This document shows, in pieces, positions 1 to 12,924 of a DNA stretch of 64,000 bases. Where the stretch lies: NCBI RefSeq assembly GCF_000744735.1, contig NZ_JQMM01000001.1, forward strand, positions 1,674,001-1,738,000, written 5' to 3'. Positions within the stretch are counted from its first letter, which is position 1, and each line of letters starts with the position of its first letter. A program made the translations under genes and the position numbers. Origin of the DNA: Porticoccus hydrocarbonoclasticus MCTG13d. Its GTDB lineage: Bacteria; Pseudomonadota; Gammaproteobacteria; Pseudomonadales; Porticoccaceae. The notes under the pieces are model-generated. The model did not search any database. It was given only the letters and a program-made list of their open reading frames with translations, and was not told the origin of the DNA.

Positions 1-2405
<2,405 letters not shown>

Positions 2406-2445
2406 TCGCGCCCGGTGTGTTTAATCTCCGTGTGGAACAGGTTGA

Positions 2446-3765
<1,320 letters not shown>

Positions 3766-3783
3766 CTCGGTCGACAGTGAGCG

Positions 3784-3815
3784 AAAAGGGGTAGCCTTGT
3801 GGCTATCCCTTTTTT
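3784..3815 (+). terminator. Rho-independent terminator after eno
   Basis: GGGGTAGCC and GGCTATCCC pair with one G-U, separated by the loop TTGT and flanked by AAAA and a run of six T. It starts 19 nt after the eno stop, so it should end the pyrG-kdsA-eno transcript. The following 225 nt up to ftsB show no convincing gene and presumably hold the ftsB promoter. Confidence 0.85.
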
Positions 3816-4040
3816 ATATCTTCAATCCGCGATCTGAGCTTGTCAGTGCACCCCCTGCATGCTCAGCATTATGCCATTTGTCCCACGAAAATAAGACCGG
3901 ACCGTCAGTAATAGACGGGTTGCACTCTGATGATGTCGATATTTCCTTGCAACTGATTGAGTGGATTGGTTGGCCAGTCGTCATTGGAGAGCGAGCAGCT
4001 TTCCGCTGACGCCGTTTATTTTGTTCTGTAGAATCCCGTC

Positions 4041-4322
4041 ATGCGCTGGCTCCTAATTGTTCTCACAGGTCTTCTTGCCGTTCTCCAATATCAATTGTGG
4101 TTGGGTGAGGGCGGTTTCTCTAAAAAGTTGATGCTGCAGCGTCAAGTTGAACAACAGCGTCAGGAAAATCAGGGACTGCAACTGAGAAACAGTATTCTGG
4201 AAAATGAGGTTGCCAACCTGAAAGACGGTTTTGACAGTATTGAAGAGCGAGCCAGAAAAGATCTTGGCATGATTAAAGAAGGTGAGACGTTTTATATGGT
4301 CGTTGAAAAGGAAGATCAGTGA
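4041..4322 (+). CDS. ftsB: Cell division protein FtsB
   Basis: FtsB is a small bitopic divisome protein that pairs with FtsL and FtsQ through a periplasmic coiled coil. The 93 residues comprise one N-terminal membrane helix (about residues 3-20, WLLIVLTGLLAVLQYQLW), then a Gln/Glu/Leu-rich coiled coil (about 28-65) and the conserved ERARKDLGMIKEGETFY segment. The position between eno and ispD is the classical one (eno-ftsB-ispD-ispF). ispD starts 66 nt later. Confidence 0.95.
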   Translation: MRWLLIVLTGLLAVLQYQLWLGEGGFSKKLMLQRQVEQQRQENQGLQLRNSILENEVANLKDGFDSIEERARKDLGMIKEGETFYMVVEKEDQ

Positions 4323-4388
4323 TTCATCACCTTTTTTCTTCCCAATGGTTTTGTTGCCAGCCTATGTTCCTGCTGTCGGGGCAGTAAA

Positions 4389-5114
4389 ATGGCCACTAAT
4401 TGGATTGTGGTGCCAGCGGCAGGGCAGGGTAGACGCTTTGGCGAGATACTCCCAAAACAATACCAGATGCTGGCGGGTCGAACGGTGATCGAACATACCC
4501 TTGAACGCCTACTGCAGATTGATCAATCGATTGTCGTTGTAGCAATTCATCCAGCCGATAGTCAGTGGAGGCGATTGCCCGTCTTTTCGCACCCCCGTAT
4601 CCGCACTGTGCATGGTGGAAAAGAGCGCTCGGATTCCGTCAGGCTGGCACTGGACTGCCTTCAGCGCGAGGCACACGTGGATGACTGGGTGCTGGTGCAT
4701 GATGTGGCAAGGCCATGTGTCCGTGTCACGGATATCAACAAGTTGATGGCCGCCCTGAAAACGCACACTGTTGGTGGCATATTGGCGGTGCCCGTCAGTG
4801 ATACGGTAAAACAGGTTGATCAGCAGGCGGGGATAAGTGCGACTGTCAGCCGCGCTGATCTGTGGCTCGCTCAGACGCCGCAAATGTTTCGTTATGGTTT
4901 GCTCAGCTGGAGTTTAAACTCGGCCTATCGACAGCAATGGCAGCCGACTGATGAGGCATCTGCAGTTGAGAAACTCGGCCATTGTCCTCTCGCCGTCGAG
5001 GGTAGTAGCGACAATATCAAGATTACCCGGCGCGAAGATCTGGCCATAGCTGAGGCCATTATTAAATTTCAGAACGAGTCCTCGAGACAGTCCGGGGGAT
5101 TGGAGTTGCCATGA
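4389..5114 (+). CDS. ispD: 2-C-methyl-D-erythritol 4-phosphate cytidylyltransferase
   Basis: IspD transfers CMP from CTP to methylerythritol phosphate, the third step of the MEP isoprenoid pathway. The 241 residues begin with the nucleotide-binding loop [19 protein letters not shown] and include [11 protein letters not shown] and the later TPQMFRY segment, all typical. The pathway enzymes IspF (1 nt downstream) and IspG (19.8 kb) are also in this window. The one-base gap to ispF implies translational coupling. Confidence 0.97.
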   Translation: MATNWIVVPAAGQGRRFGEILPKQYQMLAGRTVIEHTLERLLQIDQSIVVVAIHPADSQWRRLPVFSHPRIRTVHGGKERSDSVRLALDCLQREAHVDDWVLVHDVARPCVRVTDINKLMAALKTHTVGGILAVPVSDTVKQVDQQAGISATVSRADLWLAQTPQMFRYGLLSWSLNSAYRQQWQPTDEASAVEKLGHCPLAVEGSSDNIKITRREDLAIAEAIIKFQNESSRQSGGLELP

Positions 5115-5115
5115 T

Positions 5116-5610
5116 ATGAGAATAGGTCAGGGTTACGATGTTCACGCCTTTGGCGTGGGCGATCATATTATTATAGGTGGCGTGACCATCCCCTTTGGTC
5201 ATGGACTGATTGCGCATTCAGATGGTGATGTGCTGATTCACGCATTGTGTGATGCCCTTCTGGGTGCCTCGGCGCTCGGTGATATCGGGCAGCACTTCCC
5301 CGACTCTGACTCCCGCTATTGCAATGCGGATAGTCGGGGGTTACTGCGACTGGTTAAATCACTGGTGGCAAAAAAAGGCTATCGTATGATTAACGCCGAT
5401 ATCACCCTTGTTGCCCAGGCCCCAAAAATGTCTCCGCATCTTGAGGCGATGCTTGCCAATCTCGCCCAGGATCTTGATTGTGATCGCAGTCAGTTAAATA
5501 TCAAAGCCACTACCACGGAAAAACTCGGTTTTGAGGGGCGTGGCGAGGGGATTGGCTGCCAGGCAGTGGTCCTGCTTGACCACATCGTCAGGCCAACCGC
5601 TCTAACCTAA
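5116..5610 (+). CDS. ispF: 2-C-methyl-D-erythritol 2,4-cyclodiphosphate synthase
   Basis: IspF cyclises the CDP-methylerythritol phosphate product with loss of CMP (MEP pathway step 5). The 164 residues are full length. Zinc-ligand motifs are visible: GYDVHAF near the N-terminus and [18 protein letters not shown] at about residues 35-52, plus DIGQHFPD and the C-terminal [16 protein letters not shown]. The ATG at 5116 follows the ispD stop by one base. A 248-bp gap with no recognisable gene separates it from truD. Confidence 0.97.
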   Translation: MRIGQGYDVHAFGVGDHIIIGGVTIPFGHGLIAHSDGDVLIHALCDALLGASALGDIGQHFPDSDSRYCNADSRGLLRLVKSLVAKKGYRMINADITLVAQAPKMSPHLEAMLANLAQDLDCDRSQLNIKATTTEKLGFEGRGEGIGCQAVVLLDHIVRPTALT

Positions 5611-5858
5611 AGCGGTGGTCAGACAGCATCTACCCGATGACCTGTATTTAGACGTCGTCCAACCATCATTCATCACCTGTTGCTTCAGCATTTCCGCGAA
5701 CTGCCAACAATATTGATGCGGGTAAAGCGATTTCCCTATCGGTGCGAATCAGTTTATGCACGCTCTCTCCAGGCACGTGTGAACAGCAGCCATTTATCTT
5801 TGTGTTGCCCGGAGTGGGCTGTAAACTTGCCGCCACCCAAACCGTGCCCCGAGATAAT

Positions 5859-6878
5859 ATGAACAGCCGACAGTTTTCCCTCGAATTCCCTTATGCTATT
5901 GCTCCGCCCTCGGCCAGCGCGCTGTTTCGCAGTGTCCCCGAAGACTTTCAAGTGACGGAGCAACTAGGTTTTGAGTTGTCGGGCGAGGGTGAGCATCTCT
6001 GCCTCTATGTAGAAAAACGGGGTCAAAACACACGCTGGGTAGCCGGATTGCTGGCGGAGCATTTTGGTGTTGATGACATGGCTGTGGGTCACTGTGGTAT
6101 GAAAGACCGGCGCGCTGTGACCCGGCAGTGGTTCAGTGTACATCTACCCGGCAAATTACCGGAAAGTCTCGAGCAACTACCTATACTGGAAGGTTGTCAG
6201 GTGCTTGCAAAGTGTCGGCACCCTAAAAAGTTGCGGCGGGGGCAACATGCGGGCAATCGGTTTGTTATCCGGTTGCGGCAAGTTGAAGGGGACATTTCTG
6301 CACTGGAGCATTCCCTGCAGCAGGTCGTGAATGGTGTCCCGAATTATTTTGGAGAACAGCGTTTTGGTTGGGCCGCTGGCAATCTTGTCGAAGCCAACCG
6401 ATTGTTGTCGGTGTGGGGTGATACCCCTTCCAACAAAAAGCAGCACAGTGGCCGCAGAAGGCAGCGATCCTCCATTGACGGGATCTATCTGTCGGCGGCC
6501 CGTGCCTACCTGTTTAATCTGGTGTTGGCTGAAAGGGTGAGGTTGGAGCACTGGAAGTCGACAATGGCTGGAGAAACTGTCCCCGAAGGCCCGCTTTGGG
6601 GGCGCGGACGGAGTGCAGCGCCTCAATCAGTTCAGTTGCTCGAAGGTCAGGTTCTTTCCTCGTGGGGTGATTGGACGAATTCACTGGAATACAGCGGACT
6701 GCAGCAGGAGAGGAGATCCTTGCTACTAACACCTTCCAATATGCAGTTCCGATGGTTGAACCGTGGCGACCACGTTGACCTCGAGTTGTCATTTGAGCTG
6801 CCCTCGGGTTGTTTTGCCACTTCGGTATTGCGAGAGCTGGTGACACTTCGACCGATTTGCGGCGATGGCGCCATTTGA
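5859..6878 (+). CDS. truD: tRNA pseudouridine(13) synthase
   Basis: TruD makes pseudouridine 13 in tRNA-Glu. The catalytic aspartate is D83 in GMKDRRAV. Other conserved stretches are GVPNYFGEQRFGW, YLSAARAYLFN and the C-terminal SGCFATSVLRELV. I placed the start at 5859 (339 residues) because the 39 residues encoded upstream in frame have no family similarity; a GAG lies 5 nt upstream. The loop before YLSAARAY is longer and more basic (SGRRRQR) than in E. coli. surE, which normally follows truD, is absent; pcm starts 44 nt downstream. Confidence 0.94.
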   Translation: MNSRQFSLEFPYAIAPPSASALFRSVPEDFQVTEQLGFELSGEGEHLCLYVEKRGQNTRWVAGLLAEHFGVDDMAVGHCGMKDRRAVTRQWFSVHLPGKLPESLEQLPILEGCQVLAKCRHPKKLRRGQHAGNRFVIRLRQVEGDISALEHSLQQVVNGVPNYFGEQRFGWAAGNLVEANRLLSVWGDTPSNKKQHSGRRRQRSSIDGIYLSAARAYLFNLVLAERVRLEHWKSTMAGETVPEGPLWGRGRSAAPQSVQLLEGQVLSSWGDWTNSLEYSGLQQERRSLLLTPSNMQFRWLNRGDHVDLELSFELPSGCFATSVLRELVTLRPICGDGAI

Positions 6879-6922
6879 GCGCTGTGGTATAGTTCGATTT
6901 TATTTTTATCAGGGGTGGAAGG

Positions 6923-7594
6923 GTGAATTCGATTGAGCTAGGTGGTATTGGTATGACCTCTCAGCGGACTCGCGAACGCCTTATCCAGCGACTCAAGGAG
7001 CAGGGTATATCGAATCAGAAAGTCCTGGATGTGATGCGTGTAACCCCCCGTCATTTATTTCTCGACGAAGCACTGTCTCATCGCGCCTACGAAGATACGG
7101 CGCTCCCGATAGGTTATGGGCAAACCCTTTCCCAGCCCTACATCGTTGCGCTGATGACAGAATTGCTCTTATCTCTGGGGCCGCGTCGTAAGGTGCTTGA
7201 GATTGGCACTGGCTCCGGCTACCAGACAGCGATTCTTGCCCAGCTGGTCGACCAGGTTTACGGTGTTGAGCGAATTAAACCGCTGATTGATAAAGCGCGG
7301 GCTCGGTTGCGCCTGCTTGGGCTTAGAAATGTGCGACTATCTCACAGTGACGGTGGTTTTGGCTGGCCCGAAAATGCACCTTACGATGGCATTCTCAGTG
7401 CGGCGGCCCCGAACGAAGTGCCCGATGAACTGCTACATCAATTAGCTCCCGATGGTATTCTCGTTATTCCTGTTGGCTCAGGAGAGGTTCAGGAATTACG
7501 GGTTATTACTCGGCAAGGGGATAGCATAAATTTTGAAGAGCGAGTAGTTGAGCAGGTGCGGTTTGTGCCCTTGCTCAGTGGCCTCAGCCGTTAA
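6923..7594 (+). CDS. pcm: Protein-L-isoaspartate O-methyltransferase
   Basis: Pcm repairs isoaspartyl damage in aged proteins using S-adenosylmethionine. The SAM-binding motif [14 protein letters not shown] lies near residues 90-103, preceded by the conserved [16 protein letters not shown]. Two starts are plausible: GTG at 6923 with AGGGG 7 nt upstream (223 residues), or ATG at 6953 with AGGTGG 6 nt upstream (213 residues, [10 protein letters not shown], the usual family beginning). The stationary-phase repair role fits its linkage to nlpD-rpoS. The customary upstream partner surE is missing. Confidence 0.95.
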   Translation: MNSIELGGIGMTSQRTRERLIQRLKEQGISNQKVLDVMRVTPRHLFLDEALSHRAYEDTALPIGYGQTLSQPYIVALMTELLLSLGPRRKVLEIGTGSGYQTAILAQLVDQVYGVERIKPLIDKARARLRLLGLRNVRLSHSDGGFGWPENAPYDGILSAAAPNEVPDELLHQLAPDGILVIPVGSGEVQELRVITRQGDSINFEERVVEQVRFVPLLSGLSR

Positions 7595-7611
7595 TCTTTC
7601 CGGGCTTTTCG

Positions 7612-8550
7612 ATGGTTTTATTTAAACGCTGGCTGTTGCTTTTCCTGAAAGGTATGGCGATGGGAGCCGCAGATGTCGTGCCCGGGGTTTCCGGCGGAAC
7701 GATTGCCTTCATTAGCGGTATTTATGAAGACTTACTGAACTCAATCCGCTCGATTAATCTCCACTCACTGAAGTTGCTGAAAAACGAGGGCCCCACCGCG
7801 TTCTGGCGGGCCATTAATGGCAATTTCCTGCTGGCACTATTCAGTGGCATTCTACTGAGCATTGCGTCTTTTGCCTCACTGGTTAGCCATCTTCTGGAGA
7901 GTCAGCCAATCCTGGTCTGGTCTTTTTTCTTTGGTCTGATTGTCGCGTCCATTGTTTATATATTTCGTCAGTTGCCCCGTCTACGATGGCCGGAATGGAT
8001 TTTTTTATGGATGGGAACCTTAATGGCCCTCGGTATTTCGTTGGCTCCCCCGATCCAGGGATCCACCGACTGGCTGATGGTTTTTATGGCGGGAACCATT
8101 GCCATTTGTGCGATGATTCTGCCGGGTGTTTCCGGTAGTTTTATCCTGCTGCTGTTGGGTATGTATCCCGTCATGATTGACGCGATCAGCGGTTTTCAAT
8201 GGCAGATTTTATTGATTTTCATGCTGGGGTGCGTGACAGGCCTGATGGCTTTTTCTCGCTTCCTGTCATGGCTTTTGCGCCATTATCATTCGTGCACCAT
8301 TGCCCTGTTGACCGGATTCCTTCTTGGCTCGCTGTATATCGTCTGGCCCTGGCGGGAGACACTGGAGGTGATCATTGATAGCCGTGGCCGTGAAACCATC
8401 TTATCGTCCCGATTGTTGCTGCCGGCAGAATTTGCCCGTGTGACAGGTTTGGACCCCAAGACGTTGATGGCAACACTCTGGATGGTCGCGGGCTTGCTTT
8501 TGGTTCTTGGCCTGGAATATCTTGGTGGCCAGCAGCGCAAAAAACTCTGA
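7612..8550 (+). CDS. DUF368 membrane protein, likely undecaprenyl phosphate translocase
   Basis: This is a 312-residue polytopic inner-membrane protein of the DUF368 family. Two related motifs, ADVVPGVSGGTIAF near residue 20 and ILPGVSGSFILLLLG near 170, show the internal duplication typical of the family, with about eight further hydrophobic helices. DUF368 members (PopT) have been implicated in recycling undecaprenyl phosphate carrier lipid across the membrane; the assignment here is by family, not demonstrated. It starts 17 nt after pcm and precedes nlpD, so it probably belongs to the same transcript, an unusual location for this gene. Confidence 0.88.
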   Translation: MVLFKRWLLLFLKGMAMGAADVVPGVSGGTIAFISGIYEDLLNSIRSINLHSLKLLKNEGPTAFWRAINGNFLLALFSGILLSIASFASLVSHLLESQPILVWSFFFGLIVASIVYIFRQLPRLRWPEWIFLWMGTLMALGISLAPPIQGSTDWLMVFMAGTIAICAMILPGVSGSFILLLLGMYPVMIDAISGFQWQILLIFMLGCVTGLMAFSRFLSWLLRHYHSCTIALLTGFLLGSLYIVWPWRETLEVIIDSRGRETILSSRLLLPAEFARVTGLDPKTLMATLWMVAGLLLVLGLEYLGGQQRKKL

Positions 8551-8586
8551 ATCGAGAGGTGTGACATTAGAAGGGGGAGTGAGCGT

Positions 8587-9381
8587 TTGATCTATCCGTC
8601 TTGCCGAGGTATTAGACTGCGTTTTTTTCTCCTCAGTGTTGGATTTTTCCTGGTATCCTCATGCCATGCCCCGCCACCGGCACCAGTGGACCAGCGTCCG
8701 CCACCGCCCAGCCAGAAAATCAACTTTCATGTGGTGTCCAGTGACGAGACGCTATTTGCTATTGCCTGGCGATATGAAAAGGATCTTGAAAAACTTGCTC
8801 GCGCCAATGGGCTGTCGCCACCCTATACCATTTACCGTGGTCAGCGTCTAATGTTGGACACCAATCGCCTCCCACCGATTGTCAGAGCCGCTCCTCCGGT
8901 AAAAAAACAACCAAAAAAAGCGACTGTTTCTGCCTCGGCAGAAAAAAAAGGTTCTCCGTCGCCAGTTAAAGTGACTAAACCAGCCCCTAAGCTCCCTGAA
9001 TCGTTACCTTCAGTCTGGCGCTGGCAGTGGCCTACGCAAGGACGGGTGATCCGATACTTCAATAGTACAGAGTTGTTCAAGGGAGTTGATATAGAGAGTC
9101 ATTCCGGCCAGGCAGTCGTGGCTGCAGCACCCGGTGTGGTCGTTTATTCAGGCAGTGGTCTGCGTGGTTATGGGGAGCTCATTATCGTCAAGCACAGTGA
9201 GGAATTTCTCAGTGCTTATGCACATTCCCGGCAAATTTTTGTTAAAGAGGGGCAAATGGTTAAAGGGGGAGAAAAGATTGCAGAAGTGGGTGGAGATCCC
9301 GCGAATAGTAAAAGACTTTATTTTGAGATTCGCCAAAAAGGTAAACCGGTCAATCCGCTAAACTTTCTTCCACGGAAGTGA
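8587..9381 (+). CDS. nlpD: Lipoprotein NlpD, LysM and degenerate LytM domains
   Basis: NlpD is an outer-membrane lipoprotein that activates the septal amidase AmiC. The 264 residues show a lipoprotein signal with lipobox VSSC, a LysM peptidoglycan-binding domain (about residues 46-90), a Pro/Lys-rich linker and a C-terminal M23/LytM fold (about 150-262) that lacks the zinc histidines (KGVDIES and LYFEIR in place of HxxxD and HxH), as expected for an activator rather than an enzyme. The start is TTG at 8587 behind an AGGGGGAG ribosome site. The rpoS promoter of gammaproteobacteria commonly lies inside nlpD. Confidence 0.93.
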   Translation: MIYPSCRGIRLRFFLLSVGFFLVSSCHAPPPAPVDQRPPPPSQKINFHVVSSDETLFAIAWRYEKDLEKLARANGLSPPYTIYRGQRLMLDTNRLPPIVRAAPPVKKQPKKATVSASAEKKGSPSPVKVTKPAPKLPESLPSVWRWQWPTQGRVIRYFNSTELFKGVDIESHSGQAVVAAAPGVVVYSGSGLRGYGELIIVKHSEEFLSAYAHSRQIFVKEGQMVKGGEKIAEVGGDPANSKRLYFEIRQKGKPVNPLNFLPRK

Positions 9382-9570
9382 TGCTTTAACAAGCACTGAT
9401 GTACGCTGAATATTTATTGGGGCGCTGTTCAGGGATAAGATGACGTGGCCTAATGAGAGACAACGCGTTAATCTAGCTGTGTTGTTTCTACTTGAATTAG
9501 TCCAAGCGGAAACGTAGGTTGCTGCGCTTATTGGATGCCAAGAATTTTCGTTGTATAAGGACGCCGGATT

Positions 9571-10500
9571 GTGTCAGACGATGATGATTTTCTAGACCCC
9601 GAAGAAACCGACCAAGACGCGATTGAGGCTGAAGCAATTCCTGTTCACAGTCAGAACAAAGAAGTGTTGGATGCGGCGAGTCTTTATTTAAAAGAAATTG
9701 GCTACGCGCCCCTTCTTTCGGCTGAGGAGGAGGTTTTTTATTCTCGGGCACTCAGGAATGGTGACGACGCTGCCCGTAAAAAAATGATTGAAAGCAATCT
9801 GCGTCTGGTGGTGAAGATTGCCCGCCGTTACATCAACCGGGGTTTATCATTACTGGACTTGATCGAAGAGGGCAATCTCGGGCTAATGCGGGCTGTTGAA
9901 AAATTTGATCCCGAGCTGGGTTTTCGTTTCTCTACCTATGCCACATGGTGGATTCGTCAGGCCATTGAGCGCGGGTTGATGAATCAGACCCGTACGATTC
10001 GTTTGCCAATACATGTGGTAAAAGAGCTCAATGTGTACCTCAAGGCCTCCCGTAAACTTGCACAGGAGCTGGATCATGATCCAACAGCAGAGGAGGTCGC
10101 TCGCTCGCTGGATAAAGGTGTCGATGTGGTATCGCGTATACTCAGGCTCAATGAAAAGACCAGCTCTACTGATGTGCCGATGGGTGGTGACGATGGCAGG
10201 ATGCTGATCGACACACTGAAAGATGAACACCCCAATGATCCCGAAGAGTTAGCTGAAGATGACGATATACATCATGCCCTGACCCTGTGGCTGTCCCAGC
10301 TTACCGACAAACAACAGGAGGTGATCGCACGCCGCTTTGGCCTTTTTGGTTACGATTCTGCAACTCTTGAAGAAGTGGGTATTGAGGTAGGGTTAACCCG
10401 GGAAAGGGTTCGTCAGATTCAGGTCGAGGCTTTGCGCAGGTTGCGGGAAATCCTCAAAAAACAGGGTATCGATAGTGCTATGTTGTTCGAGGAAAAGTGA
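9571..10500 (+). CDS. rpoS: RNA polymerase sigma factor RpoS
   Basis: RpoS (sigma-38) directs stationary-phase and general stress transcription. The 309 residues contain region 1.2 ([19 protein letters not shown]), region 2 ([45 protein letters not shown]), region 3 and region 4 with the helix-turn-helix [19 protein letters not shown]. The start is GTG at 9571, with AAGGA 9 nt upstream. The acidic N-terminus is about 20 residues shorter than in E. coli. The 189-nt leader after nlpD has no gene. The usual nlpD-rpoS order supports RpoS rather than another sigma-70 paralogue. Confidence 0.96.
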   Translation: MSDDDDFLDPEETDQDAIEAEAIPVHSQNKEVLDAASLYLKEIGYAPLLSAEEEVFYSRALRNGDDAARKKMIESNLRLVVKIARRYINRGLSLLDLIEEGNLGLMRAVEKFDPELGFRFSTYATWWIRQAIERGLMNQTRTIRLPIHVVKELNVYLKASRKLAQELDHDPTAEEVARSLDKGVDVVSRILRLNEKTSSTDVPMGGDDGRMLIDTLKDEHPNDPEELAEDDDIHHALTLWLSQLTDKQQEVIARRFGLFGYDSATLEEVGIEVGLTRERVRQIQVEALRRLREILKKQGIDSAMLFEEK

Positions 10501-10547
10501 CGTTGCTCGATGTGTTTCACCGCCTGTGTCCGGATTGCAGTCTGTTG

Positions 10548-11366
10548 TCAGGCGGTTGTTGTTTTCTCCAGAAATCCAAGATGTTTCTGTACCAGTTGCA
10601 GGGTTGGCTTAAACAGTTTCGGTGATGCACAGACAATATTTCCACTCTCCATAAATCCGTCGCCCCCTCTGAAATCGCTGACCAGGCCGCCCGCTTCTTT
10701 TACTAGCAATACCCCGGCCGCAATATCCCAAGGCTTCAGGTTCATTTCCCAGAAAGCATCGAAACGGCCAGCAGCCAGATAGGCCAGGTCGAGTGAGGCA
10801 ACCCCGAGGCGTCTGATACCCGACGACTCTTTAGCCAGATCGGACAAGCAGGCCAGATAGGGTTCCATAAATGCTATTGATGGCCGGTTGAAGGGTATAC
10901 CAGTAGCAATCACTGCGCCGGCCAGTCCAACCCGACCCGACACCCGAAGACGCTTGCCGTTCAGAAATGCGCCATGGCCACGACTGGCAGTAAACTCCTC
11001 AAGGCGCATTGGATCGAAAACGACACCGTGTTCAAGGCGACCTTTGTGTCGGCAGCCAATGGATACCGCAAAATGTGGAATACCGTGAATGAAATTGGTC
11101 GTGCCATCAAGTGGATCAATAATCCACTGGTAGTCACTGTCGTTGCCTTCAAGTAGTCCCGACTCTTCTCCTAGGATAGTGTGGTCCGGGAATGCCTTGC
11201 GAAGATGGTAGATGATTTCCTTTTCTGCAGCATGGTCAATTTCGGTGACGAAATCGTTGCGGCCCTTTTCGTCGATCCTGATCAGATCTACTCGTTCCGT
11301 GGCGCGGGCGATCATTTCCCCGGCCTTACGTGCAGCGCGGAGGGCGATATTGACCATGGGTTCCAT
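10548..11366 (-). CDS. suhB: Inositol-1-monophosphatase SuhB
   Basis: SuhB is an inositol monophosphatase-fold protein. In E. coli it also acts in rRNA antitermination complexes. The 272 residues carry the metal-binding signature WIIDPLDGTTNFIHG (about residues 81-95), GEESG upstream of it, and the C-terminal WDIAAGVLLVKEAGG. It faces rpoS convergently; its stop overlaps an ACCGCCTG/CAGGCGGT inverted repeat (10519-10556) that could terminate rpoS weakly. It is divergent from trmJ, the usual suhB/trmJ arrangement. Confidence 0.96.
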   Translation of the reverse strand: MEPMVNIALRAARKAGEMIARATERVDLIRIDEKGRNDFVTEIDHAAEKEIIYHLRKAFPDHTILGEESGLLEGNDSDYQWIIDPLDGTTNFIHGIPHFAVSIGCRHKGRLEHGVVFDPMRLEEFTASRGHGAFLNGKRLRVSGRVGLAGAVIATGIPFNRPSIAFMEPYLACLSDLAKESSGIRRLGVASLDLAYLAAGRFDAFWEMNLKPWDIAAGVLLVKEAGGLVSDFRGGDGFMESGNIVCASPKLFKPTLQLVQKHLGFLEKTTTA

Positions 11367-11460
11367 CGTAAAAGATTCCAGTCTGGGTAAAGCGCGGCAT
11401 TGTACCAGAGAGGGATAGGGGGCGGGGAGAGTAAAAGCGGTGAATTCATCTCTTCATTTC

Positions 11461-11469
11461 TGCTAGAAT
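11461..11469 (+). promoter_or_regulatory. Putative extended -10 promoter of trmJ
   Basis: TGCTAGAAT is an extended -10 element (TGn followed by TAGAAT) in the suhB-trmJ gap, 88 nt before the trmJ start. No good -35 box is visible, which extended -10 promoters tolerate. The same 11-mer TGCTAGAATTC recurs upstream of rluC. Confidence 0.5.
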
Positions 11470-11556
11470 TCGCGCTTCCGGCAAACAGTTGTCGGGTAAT
11501 ACATTAGTTCGTGAACGACTCGGAAAGTTTTTCGATCTCGCCTGCTGGAACCCCCT

Positions 11557-12324
11557 ATGAGTTATTTTGATAGCGTGCGAATTGTGCTGGTTAATAGCAC
11601 TCATCCCGGAAATATCGGCGGGGCGGCTCGCGCCATAAAAAATATGGGATTGTCTAGGCTGTATCTGGTTGCGCCCAGAGACTTCCCTGCTGACCGGGCA
11701 GTCTGGCGGGCGGCGAATGCTGTCGATGTGCTGGATAACGCGATTGTCGTCGAAAATCTTGATGAGGCTATAGCCGGTTGTGGTCTGGTGGTGGGCACCA
11801 GTGCCCGAGGGCGCCGTATTCCCTGGCCGTTATTGAACCCCCGTGAGTGCGGCGAACGCGTCTGGTTGGAGGCGGCACACCACGATGTGGCAATCGTTTT
11901 TGGCAGGGAAGACCGAGGGCTCACCAATGAGGAGCTGCAAAAGTGTAACTATCATGTGCACATTCCCTCCAACCCGGAATACAGTTCTTTGAATCTGGCT
12001 GCGGCTGTTCAGGTGCTGTGCTACGAAGTGCGTATGGCGTCATTGTCTGCAGCCCAGAGTGAATCGCCCCCATTACCCGACTGGGATTTGCCCCCTGCCA
12101 GGGCAGAAGATCTCGAGTTGTATTTTCAGCATTTGGAGCAGGCGTTGGTTGATCTCGGTTTCCATGACCGTGAAAATCCCCGCCAAACCATGACCCGCTT
12201 GCGACGCCTGTACGGCCGAATCCGAATGGATGAAATGGAATTGTCGATTCTCCGGGGTGTACTTACGTCAATTCAGAATGCGGTACATCGCATGCAAAGA
12301 GTCTTGCAGAAAAAAACCGATTGA
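11557..12324 (+). CDS. trmJ: tRNA (cytidine/uridine-2'-O-)-methyltransferase TrmJ
   Basis: TrmJ methylates the ribose of position 32 in several tRNAs. The 255-residue protein has the SPOUT knot: N-terminal VRIVLVNSTHPGNIGGAARAIKNMG, the SAM-binding FGREDRGLTNEEL (about residues 114-126) and SSLNLAAAVQVLCYEV, followed by the TrmJ-specific C-terminal helical extension. It sits just upstream of iscR, its usual neighbour. Confidence 0.96.
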   Translation: MSYFDSVRIVLVNSTHPGNIGGAARAIKNMGLSRLYLVAPRDFPADRAVWRAANAVDVLDNAIVVENLDEAIAGCGLVVGTSARGRRIPWPLLNPRECGERVWLEAAHHDVAIVFGREDRGLTNEELQKCNYHVHIPSNPEYSSLNLAAAVQVLCYEVRMASLSAAQSESPPLPDWDLPPARAEDLELYFQHLEQALVDLGFHDRENPRQTMTRLRRLYGRIRMDEMELSILRGVLTSIQNAVHRMQRVLQKKTD

Positions 12325-12375
12325 TAATGTTTCAGTCCGTGATGAAATAACCCACTAAATGAGTATGTTATTTAA

Positions 12376-12404
12376 TTGACTGAAATACTTGGTTTTTACA
12401 TAAT
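12376..12404 (+). promoter_or_regulatory. Sigma-70 promoter of iscR-iscS, possible IscR operator
   Basis: TTGACT (12376-12381), a 17-nt spacer and CATAAT (12399-12404) form a strong sigma-70 promoter, 43 nt before the iscR start. TTGACTGAAATACTTGG overlapping the -35 box is a partial match to a type 1 IscR operator half-site pair, as in E. coli where IscR represses its own operon; that reading is inference. Nested inverted repeats (TTTCAGTC 12330 with GACTGAAA 12378; AAATAAC 12345 with GTTATTT 12367) reach into the promoter. Confidence 0.7.
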
Positions 12405-12446
12405 AGCCGCACCTGGATTTTTAATTCGTCATTGCGGGAAAATATT

Positions 12447-12914
12447 ATGCGGCTGACAACTCGTGGTCGATACGCGGTCACAGCCATGCTGGATTTGGCG
12501 TTAAATAACGAATGCGGGCCAATTAGTCTGGCGGACATTTCCCATCGGCAGGAAATTTCGCTTTCCTATTTGGAGCAATTGTTTGCCAAATTGCGTCAGA
12601 ACAATCTGGTGAGTAGTGTTCGTGGCCCCGGTGGCGGCTATTGTCTGGCTCGAAGCAGTGATGCCATCAGTGTTGCCGAAATTATTGATGCTGTGAATGA
12701 ATCTATTGATGCGACCAGTTGTAGTGGCAAGGGTAATTGCCACAACGGTGATATATGTTTGACCCATCATCTCTGGGACGATCTGAGCCGTCAAATTCAT
12801 CGTTTCCTCAGTGGTATTTCTCTGGACAGCCTGGTGCATCAACAGGAAGTGCAAATTGTCATGTTGCGCCAAAACGATCAGGACGATGTCAATTCAGGCT
12901 GCGCAAAAGTTTAG
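12447..12914 (+). CDS. iscR: Fe-S cluster regulator IscR
   Basis: IscR is an Rrf2-family repressor/activator that senses Fe-S status through its own [2Fe-2S] cluster. From the ATG at 12447 it has 155 residues: a winged helix ([39 protein letters not shown]) and all four cluster ligands, Cys92, Cys98, Cys104 and His107. An upstream in-frame start at 12432 adds only five unconserved residues. The regulator is intact although most of the operon it normally controls is gone, so it may now chiefly regulate genes elsewhere, such as suf (inference). Confidence 0.96.
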   Translation: MRLTTRGRYAVTAMLDLALNNECGPISLADISHRQEISLSYLEQLFAKLRQNNLVSSVRGPGGGYCLARSSDAISVAEIIDAVNESIDATSCSGKGNCHNGDICLTHHLWDDLSRQIHRFLSGISLDSLVHQQEVQIVMLRQNDQDDVNSGCAKV

Positions 12915-12924
12915 GAGTCTTTGC

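Noticed and set aside
5680-5862. Possible small gene between ispF and truD
   Set aside because: No start signal or recognisable sequence, and it overlaps the truD start; could be decayed DNA but nothing identifies it as surE.
10519-10556. Strong rpoS terminator
   Set aside because: ACCGCCTG/CAGGCGGT pairs but has a 22-nt loop and only an interrupted T run; mentioned under suhB but not listed as a separate terminator.
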